64,000 bases of DNA from Leptospira bouyouniensis (GCF_004769525.1 NZ_RQFT01000012.1:143501-207500), one strand, 5' to 3'; shown: positions 35,401-46,309, numbered from the stretch's first letter. Notes: generated by a model not told the origin, from the sequence alone. Numbers and translations are program-made.

Positions 35401-36345
35401 TTGAAAACCATCCTCATTTCGGAAGGGGATCCCACGAGTATCAATTACGAACTTTTGGAGTCTGCCTTCCCTCTCTTACAGTCTTTAGGAAAACACCACC
35501 GAATTTATCTTATCCGAGGGTCCCACAACCAAACGGTTCCCTCATTGCAAAACCTAAACAAACCCATCGATGGCCCCGGCTTTTATTCTCTCACATGGAA
35601 GGGGCAGGGAAAATCTAAAACCTTTGCTCTTGGCAAACCTTCCAGTGCATCAGGGAAAATGGCATATGACTCACTGCTTGCCGCTCTCGATTACCAAAAA
35701 GAAATGGGAGCGGATCTCATCACACTCCCCCTTTCGAAGGAATGGGTAGTGAGAGCTGGGGTCAAAGGATTTCGAGGTCATACGGAAACCTTGGCAGAAG
35801 CTTACAAACGACCAACGTTTATGATGATGGCAGGTGAGAAATTAAATGTGATTCCTCTAACCACTCATGTTCCTTTAAAAGATGTTGTGAAAGAACTAAA
35901 ACGGTTCGATTGGAAAGGACTAACTCGTGCCATTCAATCTTCTCCTTATTTAAATCATCCCTCTGTTGGTTATTTAGGCCTTAACCCTCATGCCGGAGAA
36001 GGGGGGAAAATAGGAACAGAAGAAACAACCATTCTCAAAAAAGGGGTTTCCCTATTGCAGAAAGCAAAGCTAAAAGTGGAAGGACCACTTTCGGCCGATT
36101 CTGCCTTTTTACCTGGTGCCAAACCGTACGATTTGTATTTGGCGGGATACCATGACCAAGGTCTCATCCCTTTTAAATTGCTTGAAGGAAAGAAGGGTGT
36201 GAACATAACCTTAGGTCTGGATTTCACTCGTGTGTCCCCAGATCATGGAACGGCATTTGGGATTGCAGGAAAGGGGTGTGCGGATCCTACAGGACTCATT
36301 TCCTGTTTAGAAAGACTTGTGGAGACAAAAACAAAACCAATATGA
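35401..36345 (+). CDS. pdxA: 4-hydroxythreonine-4-phosphate dehydrogenase
   Basis: Pyridoxal 5'-phosphate synthesis enzyme of the DXP-dependent route, 314 residues. The three metal-binding His are recognisable in LTTHVPL, NPHAGEGGKIG and GYHDQGLIPFK, and FRGHTE is the substrate loop. The N-terminus (EGDPTSINYELL) departs from the usual GDPxGIGPE motif, so it is a diverged member and its exact substrate is less certain. It starts with TTG directly after the bactofilin stop and overlaps the next gene by ATGA. Confidence 0.87.
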   Translation: MKTILISEGDPTSINYELLESAFPLLQSLGKHHRIYLIRGSHNQTVPSLQNLNKPIDGPGFYSLTWKGQGKSKTFALGKPSSASGKMAYDSLLAALDYQKEMGADLITLPLSKEWVVRAGVKGFRGHTETLAEAYKRPTFMMMAGEKLNVIPLTTHVPLKDVVKELKRFDWKGLTRAIQSSPYLNHPSVGYLGLNPHAGEGGKIGTEETTILKKGVSLLQKAKLKVEGPLSADSAFLPGAKPYDLYLAGYHDQGLIPFKLLEGKKGVNITLGLDFTRVSPDHGTAFGIAGKGCADPTGLISCLERLVETKTKPI

Positions 36346-36764
36346 CACTTTTGGAAACCCTTGCTTTTCCCGTTTTATTCATTTGGTTTGTGGGACTGCT
36401 TCTCACTTTTTTCCGTCGGGATTTAGAGCCCCATTGGAAGTTTTTTTTCTTTTTAGTATTTTGTTTTTACTTGGTTCAATTTTTTCCAGAGTTTTGGCTT
36501 GGTGTTACTCGATGGAAAGAAAATCCAAAAGCAGAAGCCTTACAGTGGATTTCAGCGATGGGAAATTCAATCTATGTGTTTTTGTTTTTTTTATGGCCTC
36601 TTGTACTCATTCGAATTTATTATTCCGCATCCAATAATTTAAGTAAAACCTTGATCCCAACACTCGCATATGGGACGGTTCTGTATTGGGCATTATTTTT
36701 TCTTTGGACTTTGTATTCAAAAGAGTTCAATGAATGGCTTCATCAAATATTTGCAAATAAGTAA
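36342..36764 (+). CDS. Hypothetical four-helix membrane protein
   Basis: A 140-residue protein with about four hydrophobic segments (AFPVLFIWFVGLLLTF, FFFFLVFCFYLVQFF, YVFLFFLWPLVLIRIYY, TVLYWALFFLWTLY). ATG 36342 overlaps the pdxA stop (ATGA), which decides the start over the longer frame from 36276. No family recognised. It lies between pdxA and the PLP-dependent aminotransferase gene. Confidence 0.75.
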   Translation: MTLLETLAFPVLFIWFVGLLLTFFRRDLEPHWKFFFFLVFCFYLVQFFPEFWLGVTRWKENPKAEALQWISAMGNSIYVFLFFLWPLVLIRIYYSASNNLSKTLIPTLAYGTVLYWALFFLWTLYSKEFNEWLHQIFANK

Positions 36765-36779
36765 AAGAAAGGGCGAACA

Positions 36780-37901
36780 ATGGCAGTTCCATTTATAGAT
36801 ATCAAACGTTTTGAACCAGGATTTTTGGACACCTGGAATGAAAAAGTAAAGTCCATGTCTGAAAATGCTCAGTTCATTGGCGGAAATGAAGTCACAGATT
36901 TAGAAACAAACCTTGCCACTTGGGCAGAAACCAAGTATGCGATTGGTTGTGCCAATGGAACTGATGCCTTACAACTGGCGTTACGTGCTGTTGGAGTAGG
37001 TAGAGGTGATAAAGTTTTGTTGCCTGATTCAACGTTTTGGGCGACCTTTGAAGCGGTTGTGAATGTGGGTGGAGATCCTTACACTGTGGATACAAATCCT
37101 GTGGATTTACAAATGGATTTCCAAGTTTTCCAAGAAGCTGTGGAAAAAGTAAAACCAAAGGCAGCACTCGTTGTACATTTATATGGATGGGGCACATCCA
37201 AAATTGAAGAACTTAGAAAGTTCTGTAAGGAAAAAAACGTTTCCCTCATTGAAGACGGGGCTCAGTGTTTCGGAGTCAAACACAATGGTAAATCTCTATA
37301 TAAAGATGCACTTATCTCCACAACTTCCTTTTACCCAGCGAAGGTGTTAGGTGCGGCTGGTGACGGTGGTGCAGTGTTTACAAACGATGAAGAGTTATCT
37401 GTTGTCACTCGCCGCCTTGTAAATCATGGAAGGACATCGCATTATGAACATGGCCTTGTTGGTTGGAATTCAAGACTTGATTCCTTACAAGCAGCTTTCC
37501 TTAATCTATCTTTGAAACACTTACAAAAGAGGATCGAATCCCGTAAAACATCACAAAACATCTATTATAAGGAATTACCTGGACTTGGAATTGGTGTGAT
37601 CCAACCACCAAAAGGGTATGACGAAAATGGATACTGTAACGTAACACTTGTGGATCCTGAAGTACGACCAAAAATTGAGGCCGTTTTAAAGGAAAAAGGC
37701 ATTGGTTTTGGTAATATTTACCCTGGTGCAATGTCTGACCAACCTGGTGCAAAACCATACTTAATCGAACGATTTGGAAAAGACGGAAATGCTCGTCGGA
37801 TTTCTAAATCAGTTCTTAACTTTCCATTGTTTGCTTATATGACAAATTCCGAAATGGATGAAGTTTTAAGCGCAATCAAGGCGTATAACGCTAGTAAGTA
37901 A
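36780..37901 (+). CDS. DegT/DnrJ/EryC1/StrS-family aminotransferase
   Basis: A PLP enzyme of 373 residues, of the family that usually aminates nucleotide-bound ketosugars for surface polysaccharides. The start [23 protein letters not shown], the EDGAQCFG strand and the Schiff-base Lys188 in [15 protein letters not shown] match the family. AAAGGG gives a good ribosome binding site. Its stop overlaps the next start by one base (TAATG). PdxA, two genes upstream, makes the cofactor precursor. The sugar is unknown; no other nucleotide-sugar genes lie close by. Confidence 0.9.
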   Translation: MAVPFIDIKRFEPGFLDTWNEKVKSMSENAQFIGGNEVTDLETNLATWAETKYAIGCANGTDALQLALRAVGVGRGDKVLLPDSTFWATFEAVVNVGGDPYTVDTNPVDLQMDFQVFQEAVEKVKPKAALVVHLYGWGTSKIEELRKFCKEKNVSLIEDGAQCFGVKHNGKSLYKDALISTTSFYPAKVLGAAGDGGAVFTNDEELSVVTRRLVNHGRTSHYEHGLVGWNSRLDSLQAAFLNLSLKHLQKRIESRKTSQNIYYKELPGLGIGVIQPPKGYDENGYCNVTLVDPEVRPKIEAVLKEKGIGFGNIYPGAMSDQPGAKPYLIERFGKDGNARRISKSVLNFPLFAYMTNSEMDEVLSAIKAYNASK

Positions 37902-38674
37902 TGGAAAAAATTCGGGTAGGAGTATTTTTATTCTTTTTACTCATCCTTGCGGTGTTAACTTTTAGTTTGTCTAAAAGTTGGCGCCTCTATGATGGTGGTG
38001 GGTATGAAGTGACTGTGGAAACTCCAGAGTCAAAAGAAAAAGACACCTCACCAGAACCCACAGATACTTTAGATTTAGAAGATGGGAATGGGAAAATCTA
38101 TTGGAAACAATACTTTATCTACCCACATGGTCTTGTCACTGAATCAGGTGGGTTTGGTCCCGATGGGATTTTATCCCACGCACGAAATTTATATTCCATC
38201 AGTTTAAAAGATGGTAAGATTAAAAAACTTTTTCCACACGATGTATACATTTGGGATTTTTTTGTCGGGGAATTTTCTAAAAAAGCAGTTTTGAATACAA
38301 TCGACGATCCAAAGGAAGATAACTTACAAATTGAAAAGAAAATTTTGATTTTTGCTGTAACAGAAGATAGTAACTTAGATGGGGTTTTGAATTCTAAAGA
38401 CCATAAATTGGTTTATCTATTTGATCCAGAGACAAACCAATTAGATTCTGTTTTACCAGTTGGATTCCACTTTCGAAAACTCCTTTATAATTCCTTAAAA
38501 AATCACCTAACTTTGATTCTTGGGAAAAATCCGGTCCCACAACCAAAAAATGCCAGAAAAAAAATTCCAGAACCCACCATCAATCTACATCTATATGATT
38601 ATGATGCGAATGTTTCTAAGGGTGTTTTGAGTGAGACTTTGGAATCTATGTTACCATCAGAAGAGCTTAGATAG
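37901..38674 (+). CDS. Hypothetical membrane-anchored protein
   Basis: A 257-residue protein with an N-terminal hydrophobic segment (about residues 8-25) that is probably an uncleaved anchor, then a Pro/Glu/Thr-rich linker and a beta-rich domain. The domain contains SNLDGVLNSKDHKLVYLFDPE, quoted for its EF-hand-like Asp/Asn-rich loop. It is coupled to the aminotransferase by TAATG. Not recognised; possibly a periplasmic beta-propeller fragment. Confidence 0.7.
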   Translation: MEKIRVGVFLFFLLILAVLTFSLSKSWRLYDGGGYEVTVETPESKEKDTSPEPTDTLDLEDGNGKIYWKQYFIYPHGLVTESGGFGPDGILSHARNLYSISLKDGKIKKLFPHDVYIWDFFVGEFSKKAVLNTIDDPKEDNLQIEKKILIFAVTEDSNLDGVLNSKDHKLVYLFDPETNQLDSVLPVGFHFRKLLYNSLKNHLTLILGKNPVPQPKNARKKIPEPTINLHLYDYDANVSKGVLSETLESMLPSEELR

Positions 38675-38679
38675 TTTTT

Positions 38680-39042
38680 TTATTCTCCCCAAACTTGGAC
38701 ACAATCTTCATTCAATATACCAAATAAGGTTTTGTTTGCATATTCAACTGCTGAGATTTTTTTAATCCCTGCTTTTTCGGCTGCATCTCGTATGTTTCCA
38801 CCTCTTTTGAAATAGTACATATTCACGTATAAATAAGAAGTCGTACAAGAGCGACCCACCTTCAAAACTTTACCTTCTGCAAGACTTCCTGCAATCCCAG
38901 GATTTCCATATTGAGTTCCATCTCTTGAACTATGTGTTTCGTTAATCACTAGAGAGACAAAGGGAACACGGTATTCCGGAATACAATCCAGACTTAAAAA
39001 AACAAAACAAAGTAAGAATAAGATATTAATTCTTTTGGCCAT
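38680..39042 (-). CDS. TRL-like family lipoprotein, third of three
   Basis: About 120 residues. It has a signal MAKRINILFLLCFVFLSLDC (lipobox Cys20) and a TRL-like domain (PF13146 type) with GKVLKVGRSCTTSYLYV, GGNIRDAAEKAGIKKISAVEY and a final CVQVWGE. ATG 39042 was chosen; ATGs at 39048 and 39066 are alternatives. It overlaps the end of the preceding paralogue and is the last gene of the four-gene operon from 40502. TRL-like proteins are small secreted or lipidated proteins of unknown function. Confidence 0.82.
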   Translation of the reverse strand: MAKRINILFLLCFVFLSLDCIPEYRVPFVSLVINETHSSRDGTQYGNPGIAGSLAEGKVLKVGRSCTTSYLYVNMYYFKRGGNIRDAAEKAGIKKISAVEYANKTLFGILNEDCVQVWGE

Positions 39043-39352
39043 GGACATAGGTACAGTACTTCCCATAGAGAAACAAAAATTCGACTAAATGGTGGTCTAC
39101 ATATGAAATTTTAATGATTCCATTTTCTTTGGCAATACTACCAGCACCTGCATTGCCCCATGAATACAATCTAAGAAAGTGTTGGACACATCCAGATGCG
39201 ACGATATCTTCTTTCACATTATTTTCAGGATCAAAGTCACCATCATAATGTATGTTTGTGTAGAGCATCCCTGGCAGTGGTTTGTAAACCTCTCCGTAAA
39301 AACATGAAATCGAGAAAAAGGAAAAGAGTATGATAAACAATGTTTTTTTCAT
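39026..39352 (-). CDS. TRL-like family lipoprotein, second of three
   Basis: A 108-residue protein. Signal MKKTLFIILFSFFSISC (lipobox Cys17) and the TRL-like core ASGCVQHFLRLYSWGNAG, GSIAKENGIIKISYVDHH and CTYVHGQ. ATG 39352 overlaps the upstream paralogue's stop (ATGA), which decides it over 39382. The G-x-C, S-x-G-[DN]-A and C-x-x-V-x-G positions agree with both neighbours, so the three arose by duplication, though they have diverged a great deal. Confidence 0.82.
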   Translation of the reverse strand: MKKTLFIILFSFFSISCFYGEVYKPLPGMLYTNIHYDGDFDPENNVKEDIVASGCVQHFLRLYSWGNAGAGSIAKENGIIKISYVDHHLVEFLFLYGKYCTYVHGQKN

Positions 39353-39666
39353 GATGACACTTCCCCAGTCATAATGAGGCAATGCCTAATCACAACAAAT
39401 GTAAGGATGGAATGCACTTGGATATCGATAGAACGAATTTTCGTAATTTTGGAAATTCGTTTGGCTTCTTCGATACTTGCATCCCCTGTTGAAAATAAAT
39501 ACAAATAAGAAAAAGCACATGCCTTACCCTCAACCGTTCCTTCTGCTTTTCCAAGTTTTCCAGGATAGTTATCCTCTCGATACAATGATCCTAATCGACA
39601 ATTTTGTAATAAGATTAAAGAACAGAACAAGATGATGAAACGAATCATAGCAGAATTTAACTTCAT
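39349..39666 (-). CDS. TRL-like family lipoprotein, first of three
   Basis: A 105-residue protein. Signal with hydrophobic FIILFCSLILLQNC (lipobox Cys23 counted from 39666), then a TRL-like core EGTVEGKACAFSYLYLFSTG, DASIEEAKRISKITKIRSID and CLIMTGE. Its ATG at 39666 overlaps the stop of the barrel protein gene (ATGA). This copy is closest to the family pattern G-x-x-C-x(n)-SYLYLFS-x-GDASI. Confidence 0.82.
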   Translation of the reverse strand: MKLNSAMIRFIILFCSLILLQNCRLGSLYREDNYPGKLGKAEGTVEGKACAFSYLYLFSTGDASIEEAKRISKITKIRSIDIQVHSILTFVVIRHCLIMTGEVSS

Positions 39667-40502
39667 CTTTGGTCTTTGCTGATATTATCTAAATTGAAGA
39701 TAACACCAAATTGGAAACCAACTTGGTCAAAGTTTTCACTTGAGAATTGGTTCGATTTTAACATTCGTTTCATACCATGGAGCTCAAACGAAAATCCAAA
39801 TTCAGGAGTAAGGTAGTAATTAATTCCAAGTGCAGCTCTTCCACTTATTCCCGTACCTTGTGCCATTAAACTTTGAAGATAAAGATTTGTATAACCCATG
39901 GAACGATAAGAAGCATTAAAATTGACAAGTCCCAATTCAAGTCCTATATAAGGATCAAATTTATTTTTAGTTAAAAAATGATAATTCAGTCCAAGTCCAT
40001 ATACTTTGTCTTTGTATAGCGTGTATTTGGTGGGGGCAAATTCTAAATATGGTGTAAATCCTGTGGTACTATTCCGGTCTGAGAATATAAATTGTTCAGA
40101 CCGTTCTCCTTTGACAGAATTTGATGCATAGGAGATGAAAATTCCCAAATGATCAGTGAGACCATACTCAAAAAATACACGTCCAGTCCTTCCCGGTTCC
40201 ACCTTTCCATCTGAGATAGGAATCACTTGTGGGACATTCAATGATCCTAACAATCGAACTGGCATAATGCCGAGTTGGGTTTGAGTTTTGATGGAATTTT
40301 GTAGGGAGGCTTCCCTTTTTTGAAGACTACCTCCCGTATAAACAGTCTCACCACCCTGCAAGTTTAAATAAAATCCACCTTGGTAAAATCCAATGGGATA
40401 ATCCAATCGATGTGTGGGTGTTTGTGAATAAAGAGGTGAAATTACATTCAAAACTACTAAAATTGAAAGTAATATTCCTTTTGAGAGTATTCTTCGTTTC
40501 AT
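39663..40502 (-). CDS. Outer-membrane beta-barrel protein
   Basis: A 279-residue protein with a signal peptide (MKRRILSKG plus hydrophobic core, cleavage after LYS near residue 26) and a mature part made of alternating amphipathic strands, with Gly and aromatic residues at strand ends (YGLGLNYHFLTKNKFDPYIG, ELGLVNFNASYRS), ending in FQFGVIFNLDNISKDQR. This is an OmpA/OmpW-like or opacity-type barrel of about eight to ten strands. ATG 40502 is preferred over 40538 because the signal starts there. First gene of the operon with the three TRL-like lipoproteins. Confidence 0.78.
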   Translation of the reverse strand: MKRRILSKGILLSILVVLNVISPLYSQTPTHRLDYPIGFYQGGFYLNLQGGETVYTGGSLQKREASLQNSIKTQTQLGIMPVRLLGSLNVPQVIPISDGKVEPGRTGRVFFEYGLTDHLGIFISYASNSVKGERSEQFIFSDRNSTTGFTPYLEFAPTKYTLYKDKVYGLGLNYHFLTKNKFDPYIGLELGLVNFNASYRSMGYTNLYLQSLMAQGTGISGRAALGINYYLTPEFGFSFELHGMKRMLKSNQFSSENFDQVGFQFGVIFNLDNISKDQR

Positions 40503-40584
40503 TCCCAGTAAAATAACAAGTGTTTGTCCATGTGTCAATGGAAAAGAATCGGCAAAGTAAAATGTTTTCAGTGATTGATCAAAT

Positions 40585-40615
40585 AAAAAACCCCAAAAAA
40601 TTCTTGGGGTTTTTT
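40585..40615 (-). terminator. Rho-independent terminator of the sucB-lpd-sucA operon
   Basis: AAAAAACCCCAA (40585-40596) and TTGGGGTTTTTT (40604-40615) with a 7-base loop form a strong stem. On the minus strand it ends in a run of six U about 90 bases beyond the sucA stop. The A/T symmetry could also make it work on the plus strand, though no gene there reads into it. Confidence 0.9.
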
Positions 40616-40703
40616 ATTGTCACAAAAGAATCATATGAACGAGAACTATCTGTTTGAAGTCACAAATAGTTCTACTGTTTTGTGAATCGTTTGTTTTCAG
40701 ACG

Positions 40704-43472
40704 TTAGGACAATGCATCCTTTACAAGGTCTTCTTGTTCTTTAAGGTGAGTGACCACATGACCACATGCAGGGCTTGGGAACTCAGAACGACCCGCATAA
40801 TGCAGGCGTTTGTTTTCTGGCATCACTGCTTCGATTCGGTCACGAACAAAGAACCAAGCACCTTGGTTTTTTGGTTCTTCCTGAACCCATACAAATTTTT
40901 TCAGTTTTCCATAACTTGTGATCATTTGTTTGATATGGTTTTCAGGGAAAGGGTAAAGTTGTTCGATCCGAACGACAGCTACGTTTTCCAATTTTTGTGC
41001 ATCGATCGCCTTACGTAAGTCATAGTATACCTTTCCAGAGCAGAAAAGTAATTTTTCCACTTTTTCTGGTTTTGCCACTGGGTCAGGAAGGATCTTCCTA
41101 AAGGCACCAGTTGTGATGTCTTCTAAACTTGAGGCTGCATCTTTCAAACGAAGCAATGACTTCGGTGTCATGATGATGAGAGGTTTTCTAAAACTTTGAA
41201 GGATTTGTCGGCGGAGGATATGGAAATACTGTGCCGGTGTTGTGAGATTTGCCACTTGGATGTTGTCGAGTGCACAGAGTTGGAGAAAACGTTCCAACCT
41301 TGCAGACGAATGTTCGGGACCTTGACCCTCGTATCCATGTGGTAATAAACAAACAAGCCCCGACATTCTTTGCCATTTGATTTCCGAACTGGATATAAAT
41401 TGGTCAAAGATCACCTGTGCGTTGTTTGCAAAGTCACCGAACTGTGCTTCCCACATAACAAGGCTATTTGGGTCTGCTAGTGAATACCCATACTCAAAAC
41501 CGAGACAAGAGTATTCAGAAAGAGAAGAGTTTACAATTTCAATCTTTGCTTGTTTGTCGCTGATGTGATTGAGAAGGGTAAGTTTTTTTCCATTCACGAT
41601 ATCAGACAACACTGCATGTCTGTGAGAGAAAGTTCCTCTCTGTGCATCCTGTCCACCAAGGCGAATAGGGAATCCATTTTCCAAAATAGAACCAAAAGAA
41701 AGAGACTCGGCAAAACCCCAATCGATAGGAAGTTCGCCTGCACCCATTTTTCTTCGGTCTTCCAAAACTTTGATGTGTTTTGGGTTTGCTGTAAAACCAC
41801 TTGGTAAAGTTGTAACTGCTTTGACGATCCCACCTAACTGTTGTTGCAAAAGTTGTGTATGGACATCGGAATCCAATGGTTCTTTTGTATACCTTGACCA
41901 AACTCCACCAAGTGTATCCACTGTGATGCGAGTGTCTTTTTCTTTTGCTTGTTGGAAAGAATCTTCAAGACCTTGGGCAATTCCATCTTTTATAAACTGA
42001 ATTTCTTCCTGAGTGATGTCGCCGCGTTGCAACAACTTCTCTTCGTAAATTTTGATGGTTTTAGGATGTTTTTTGATGATATCATACATCTGTGGTTGTG
42101 TGAAAGTTGGTTCATCGGTTTCGTTATGACCAAGTCTTCTATAACAGATCAAATCAATGATGACATCTTTTTTGAATTTTTGACGGTATTCTAACGCGAG
42201 TTTTGTGACTCTATATGTTGCTTCTGGGTCGTCACCGTTTACATGAAAAATAGGAACTTGGAATCCTTTGGCAAGGTCAGTTGCATACAAAGTAGATCTT
42301 GATTCGCTTGGAAGTGTCGTGAATCCAATTTGGTTATTGATTACAATGTGGAAAGTTCCACCAACAGTATAACCTTCCAAGTTCATCATGTTGAGAGTTT
42401 CCGCTACAACCCCTTGCCCTGCAAAGGCAGCATCCCCATGGATGGCAACAGGCATAAATTTCGATCGGTCTATATCTTTTGCCATTTCTTGGCGGGCACG
42501 AACGGATCCAAAAATCACTGGGTCTACGGCTTCTAAGTGAGAAGGGTTGAAGGCAAGGGAGAGTTTGACTTCTTTTCCGTAATGTGTCATGACATTGTTC
42601 GAATACCCGAGGTGGTATTTCACGTCGGCATAACCAAGTTGTCCTGGGTTTAGTTTTTCTTCGAACTCAGCAAAGATAAGACCTGCAGGTTTACGGATGA
42701 TATTCACAAGTACATTGAGTCGTCCTCGATGTGCCATCCCAATCACAAGAGCATCCATTTTATGACCACCCGCTTCTTCCACAAGGGTATCGAGCATAGG
42801 GATCATAGTTTCTCCCCCTTCAAGAGAGAATCGTTTTTTTCCTACGAATTTTTTAGCGAGGAAGTTTTCAAAACTATCAGCTTGGTATAATTTTTCAAAC
42901 AATCGTAAGGCGGTCTTTTTGTTGATAGGTTCGTTGTTTGCGAGTGGTTCCATTCGGTTTTGTAACCATTCACGTTCCTCATCATTTACCAAATAGTAGT
43001 GTTCGCAACCTATGGAACCACAATAAGTTTTTTCAAACCAATCGATGACGTTCTTTAGTTTTGTTTTTCCGAGATTCACAATACCAGAATCTACTTCTGT
43101 ATCTAAATCGGATTGTTTGAGGGCTTTGATTTTGAGATCAATGAATTCGCGGTTAGGTTTATTAATCCCTAGTGGATCGAGGTTTGCAGCCAAGTGACCT
43201 TGCCTTCTGTAAGCATTGAGAAGGTTGATGATCCCAAAATCGCTGAGAGAAGAGTCTTTTCGGTGTTCGGTAGAGGTGTAGTTCACATACCCGTTCCCAT
43301 TAAAGCCACCACCATTCGAACCATTGTTTGAAACGGAAGATCGTTCCAAATCATGGAAAAAATCGATCCAATCTTTGGTTAAAGAAGAAGGATCTTCCTT
43401 AAATTGTTTGTAATACTCTTCCAATAATACAACGTTATCGCCGTATAAACTCATCATCTGATCGGTTGTCAT
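40704..43472 (-). CDS. sucA: 2-oxoglutarate dehydrogenase E1 component
   Basis: Thiamine diphosphate enzyme that decarboxylates 2-oxoglutarate and passes the succinyl group to SucB lipoate. It has 922 residues, usual for E1o. The N-terminal [17 protein letters not shown] helix is the SucB-binding type; then come [37 protein letters not shown] (thiamine site) and HVNGDDPEA, and C-terminal [17 protein letters not shown]. All are E1o hallmarks. It is the last of three genes transcribed sucB-lpd-sucA and is followed by a clear terminator. Confidence 0.97.
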   Translation of the reverse strand: MTTDQMMSLYGDNVVLLEEYYKQFKEDPSSLTKDWIDFFHDLERSSVSNNGSNGGGFNGNGYVNYTSTEHRKDSSLSDFGIINLLNAYRRQGHLAANLDPLGINKPNREFIDLKIKALKQSDLDTEVDSGIVNLGKTKLKNVIDWFEKTYCGSIGCEHYYLVNDEEREWLQNRMEPLANNEPINKKTALRLFEKLYQADSFENFLAKKFVGKKRFSLEGGETMIPMLDTLVEEAGGHKMDALVIGMAHRGRLNVLVNIIRKPAGLIFAEFEEKLNPGQLGYADVKYHLGYSNNVMTHYGKEVKLSLAFNPSHLEAVDPVIFGSVRARQEMAKDIDRSKFMPVAIHGDAAFAGQGVVAETLNMMNLEGYTVGGTFHIVINNQIGFTTLPSESRSTLYATDLAKGFQVPIFHVNGDDPEATYRVTKLALEYRQKFKKDVIIDLICYRRLGHNETDEPTFTQPQMYDIIKKHPKTIKIYEEKLLQRGDITQEEIQFIKDGIAQGLEDSFQQAKEKDTRITVDTLGGVWSRYTKEPLDSDVHTQLLQQQLGGIVKAVTTLPSGFTANPKHIKVLEDRRKMGAGELPIDWGFAESLSFGSILENGFPIRLGGQDAQRGTFSHRHAVLSDIVNGKKLTLLNHISDKQAKIEIVNSSLSEYSCLGFEYGYSLADPNSLVMWEAQFGDFANNAQVIFDQFISSSEIKWQRMSGLVCLLPHGYEGQGPEHSSARLERFLQLCALDNIQVANLTTPAQYFHILRRQILQSFRKPLIIMTPKSLLRLKDAASSLEDITTGAFRKILPDPVAKPEKVEKLLFCSGKVYYDLRKAIDAQKLENVAVVRIEQLYPFPENHIKQMITSYGKLKKFVWVQEEPKNQGAWFFVRDRIEAVMPENKRLHYAGRSEFPSPACGHVVTHLKEQEDLVKDALS

Positions 43473-43506
43473 ATATTCTCCCTAAAACAACAAAACAACT
43501 GTTCCA

Positions 43507-44913
43507 TTATGAATGGATGGACCATTTTGCATCAGCATCCATTGCCGCTTCCCTGAGGACTTCGGATAGAGTGGGGTGTGCATGTGTCGAACGAGCAATG
43601 TCTTCTGCACTGGCACCAAACTCAAACGCAATGGCTGCTTCTGCGATCATGTCCGATGCCCGTGGTCCAACGATGTAAACTCCAAGCAATTTGTCCGTTT
43701 TTTTGTCAGCGAGGACTTTTACTTGTCCATCGGTTTCGTTCATTGCTTTGGCACGAGCATTGGGTTTGAACATGTATTTACCAACTTTGTATTCGATCCC
43801 TTTGGCCTTAAGTTCTTCCTCACCTTGCCCCACCCAAGCCACTTCTGGCCAAGTGTACACAATCCAAGGGATGGCTTTGTAATTTACATGGCCATACTTC
43901 CCACAAATGAGTTCGGCCACAGCAATGCCTTCGTCTTCAGCTTTGTGAGCAAGCATCGGTCCATCTACTACGTCACCAATGGCATAAATATTCGGTATGT
44001 TCGTTTGGAATTTGTTTGGTTCTACTTTGACACGACCACGGTCTGTCATCTCAATTCCAATTTCTTTGGCACCTAGCCCATCGGTGTTCGGACGACGGCC
44101 AATGGAAACAAGGACCTTGTCTCCTTCGAGAATTGTTTTTTTGCCGTCTTTGCCCTCAATTTCCACTTCCACTTTTTTCCCTTTCACCTTAGCACCATGC
44201 ACTTTGGTTTCAAAGAGAAAGTTAATCCCTTGTTGGGTTAAAAGTCTTTCCGCAAGGCTTGCCATCGCTTGGTCAGCGGTTCCAAATAGGCGTGGCATGA
44301 GTTCTACCACAGTCACTTTGGCACCAAGTCGTAACCATACCGATCCGAGTTCAAGACCAATCACACCCGCACCGACAATGATGAGGTGTTCGGGAACGGA
44401 ATCAAAACCAATGGCATGGTCAGATGTCACAATGTTTTTACCATCTACAGGTAGCGGAGGGATTTCAATAGGAGTGGATCCTGTGGCAATGATGATATTG
44501 GTTCCACTAATGGATTCTTTTTTCCCATCCTCTGCGGTAATTGATACTTCAGTTTTGGAAACAAAACTAGCATGACCCAAGTAACGAGTGATTTTGTTTT
44601 TTTTCATCAAGTAGTCAACACCGGATGTCACTTCACTCACTACTTTGTCTTTACGAGCCATCATTTTTGCGATATCAATTTTGACATCTTTAACGGAGAT
44701 ACCGTGATCAGCTAATTTGTGTTTTGTTTTATGAAATTCTTCAGAAGAATCTAGTAGGGCTTTCGATGGGATACAACCTACATTGAGACAAGTCCCACCG
44801 AGTGTTTTTCGTTTTTCAATGATGGCTACTTTTTTACCAAGTTGGGCTGCGCGCACTGCCGCCACATACCCACCGGGTCCTGCACCGATCACAATGATAT
44901 CATATTGTTCCAT
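43507..44913 (-). CDS. lpd: Dihydrolipoyl dehydrogenase (E3)
   Basis: FAD enzyme that reoxidises the dihydrolipoyl group of SucB with NAD+. In 468 residues it has the N-terminal FAD motif [14 protein letters not shown], the redox disulphide in [16 protein letters not shown] (Cys42, Cys47), the NAD motif [16 protein letters not shown] motif [15 protein letters not shown] and the C-terminal HAHPTLSE with the catalytic His-Glu pair. It sits 8 bases after sucB and 34 bases before sucA, so it is dedicated to the 2-oxoglutarate complex, though it could also serve pyruvate dehydrogenase. Confidence 0.96.
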   Translation of the reverse strand: MEQYDIIVIGAGPGGYVAAVRAAQLGKKVAIIEKRKTLGGTCLNVGCIPSKALLDSSEEFHKTKHKLADHGISVKDVKIDIAKMMARKDKVVSEVTSGVDYLMKKNKITRYLGHASFVSKTEVSITAEDGKKESISGTNIIIATGSTPIEIPPLPVDGKNIVTSDHAIGFDSVPEHLIIVGAGVIGLELGSVWLRLGAKVTVVELMPRLFGTADQAMASLAERLLTQQGINFLFETKVHGAKVKGKKVEVEIEGKDGKKTILEGDKVLVSIGRRPNTDGLGAKEIGIEMTDRGRVKVEPNKFQTNIPNIYAIGDVVDGPMLAHKAEDEGIAVAELICGKYGHVNYKAIPWIVYTWPEVAWVGQGEEELKAKGIEYKVGKYMFKPNARAKAMNETDGQVKVLADKKTDKLLGVYIVGPRASDMIAEAAIAFEFGASAEDIARSTHAHPTLSEVLREAAMDADAKWSIHS

Positions 44914-44921
44914 ATTTGTGC

Positions 44922-46151
44922 CTATACCTCAAAGAGGAGTCTAGTTGGATCCTCTACCATTTCTTTGATCTTCACAAGGAACTGCACCGCTTCCTTACCA
45001 TCTACAATTCGGTGGTCATAGGATAACGCGAGGTACATCATCGGGCGGATCACAATTTGGTCGTTCACAACGACTGCACGTTTTACAATATTATGCATTC
45101 CAAGGATTCCCGATTGAGGAGGGTTAAGGATTGGTGTAGACATCATCGATCCATAAACACCACCATTGGAGATGGAGAAGGTTCCCCCTTCCATATCTTC
45201 GAGTGAAATTTTTCCGTCTTTCACTTTCCCTGCAAGCCTTGCGATCTCTTGTTCCACACCAGCAAAACTAAGTAAGTCGGCGTTTCGAACAATCGGTACC
45301 ACGAGTCCTTTAGGTCCACCCACTGCCACTCCGATATCGTAGTAGTTTTTATAGACAATGTCAGTACCACGGATCTCTGCATTGATGGCAGGGAAGGCTT
45401 TGAGAGCTGCCACAGCTGCCTTTGTGAAAAGAGACATGAACCCAAGACCGACACCATGAGTTTCTTTGAACTTGTCTTTGTATTTATTACGGAGGTCCAT
45501 GATCGGCGACATGTCCACTTCGTTGAATGTCGTGAGGATGGCTGCGGTATGTTGTGCATTCACCAATCGATTGGCAATCGTTTGGCGGAGTTTTGTCATC
45601 GGCACAACCGTTTCTCTCGGACCTGAGTTTGCCGACACAACGACCGCTTTCGGTATTTCAGGACTTGATGAAGTGGATGTTTTTGGTGCGGAATTTGCAC
45701 CACCTTTTTCCATATAAAGGATCACATCTTCTTTTGTGATCTGTCCATTGCGACCAGTGCCCGTGATTTTTGAGGCGTCTAATTTATTTTCTTCGATAAG
45801 TTTACGAGCAGCAGGAGGTAGTTCCTCATTCACTTTTCCCGTGTTAGGCTGTGGGCTTTGCGTTTCTGCTTTTGGAGCGGGGTTACCAGAACTAACAGGA
45901 GCCGAAGCCACTGCACCTTCTTCAATAGCACCGATGATGTCACGCACATGGACAACATCTCCCACCTTTTTAGAGATGGATTTTAATACCCCTGAGGTTG
46001 GAGCAGGAATTTCTAATGAGACTTTGTCTGTTTCTAAAATGGCGAGCACTTCGTCTACTTTAACAGCATCGCCTTCTTTTTTGGTCCAAGCACTAATGGT
46101 TGCTTCGGTTACGGATTCCCCCATCTCGGGGACTTTGATGTCTATTGCCAT
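44922..46151 (-). CDS. sucB: Dihydrolipoyllysine succinyltransferase (E2)
   Basis: Core of the 2-oxoglutarate dehydrogenase complex, 409 residues. It has one N-terminal lipoyl domain with the lipoylated Lys43 in LETDKVSLE, an Ala/Pro-rich linker, the peripheral subunit-binding domain ([19 protein letters not shown], about 116-152), a second linker and the acyltransferase domain ending with [12 protein letters not shown] (catalytic His380, Asp384). The linker composition and single lipoyl domain fit SucB rather than the pyruvate complex E2. It is first in the operon. Confidence 0.96.
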   Translation of the reverse strand: MAIDIKVPEMGESVTEATISAWTKKEGDAVKVDEVLAILETDKVSLEIPAPTSGVLKSISKKVGDVVHVRDIIGAIEEGAVASAPVSSGNPAPKAETQSPQPNTGKVNEELPPAARKLIEENKLDASKITGTGRNGQITKEDVILYMEKGGANSAPKTSTSSSPEIPKAVVVSANSGPRETVVPMTKLRQTIANRLVNAQHTAAILTTFNEVDMSPIMDLRNKYKDKFKETHGVGLGFMSLFTKAAVAALKAFPAINAEIRGTDIVYKNYYDIGVAVGGPKGLVVPIVRNADLLSFAGVEQEIARLAGKVKDGKISLEDMEGGTFSISNGGVYGSMMSTPILNPPQSGILGMHNIVKRAVVVNDQIVIRPMMYLALSYDHRIVDGKEAVQFLVKIKEMVEDPTRLLFEV

Positions 46152-46309
46152 GAAATTTTCCTTAGCAGGTTTTTAGAGAAAAATTGCGTTGTTGAGGAGT
46201 GAGATCCCATTTGAATCTAAGACTACCGTAACTTACTTAAAGGTAAAAACGCAAGCGGAAAAAACGAAAAGACCTTGAGTTTACGTTTGGACCCCGATGT
46301 GTAGCAAGT

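Noticed and set aside
41168..41407. Antisense open frames inside sucA and lpd
   Set aside because: Shadows of strongly coding genes; no independent start signals.
43740..43765. TTGGCAC word inside lpd
   Set aside because: Within coding sequence, no matching -12 element and no downstream gene in that orientation.
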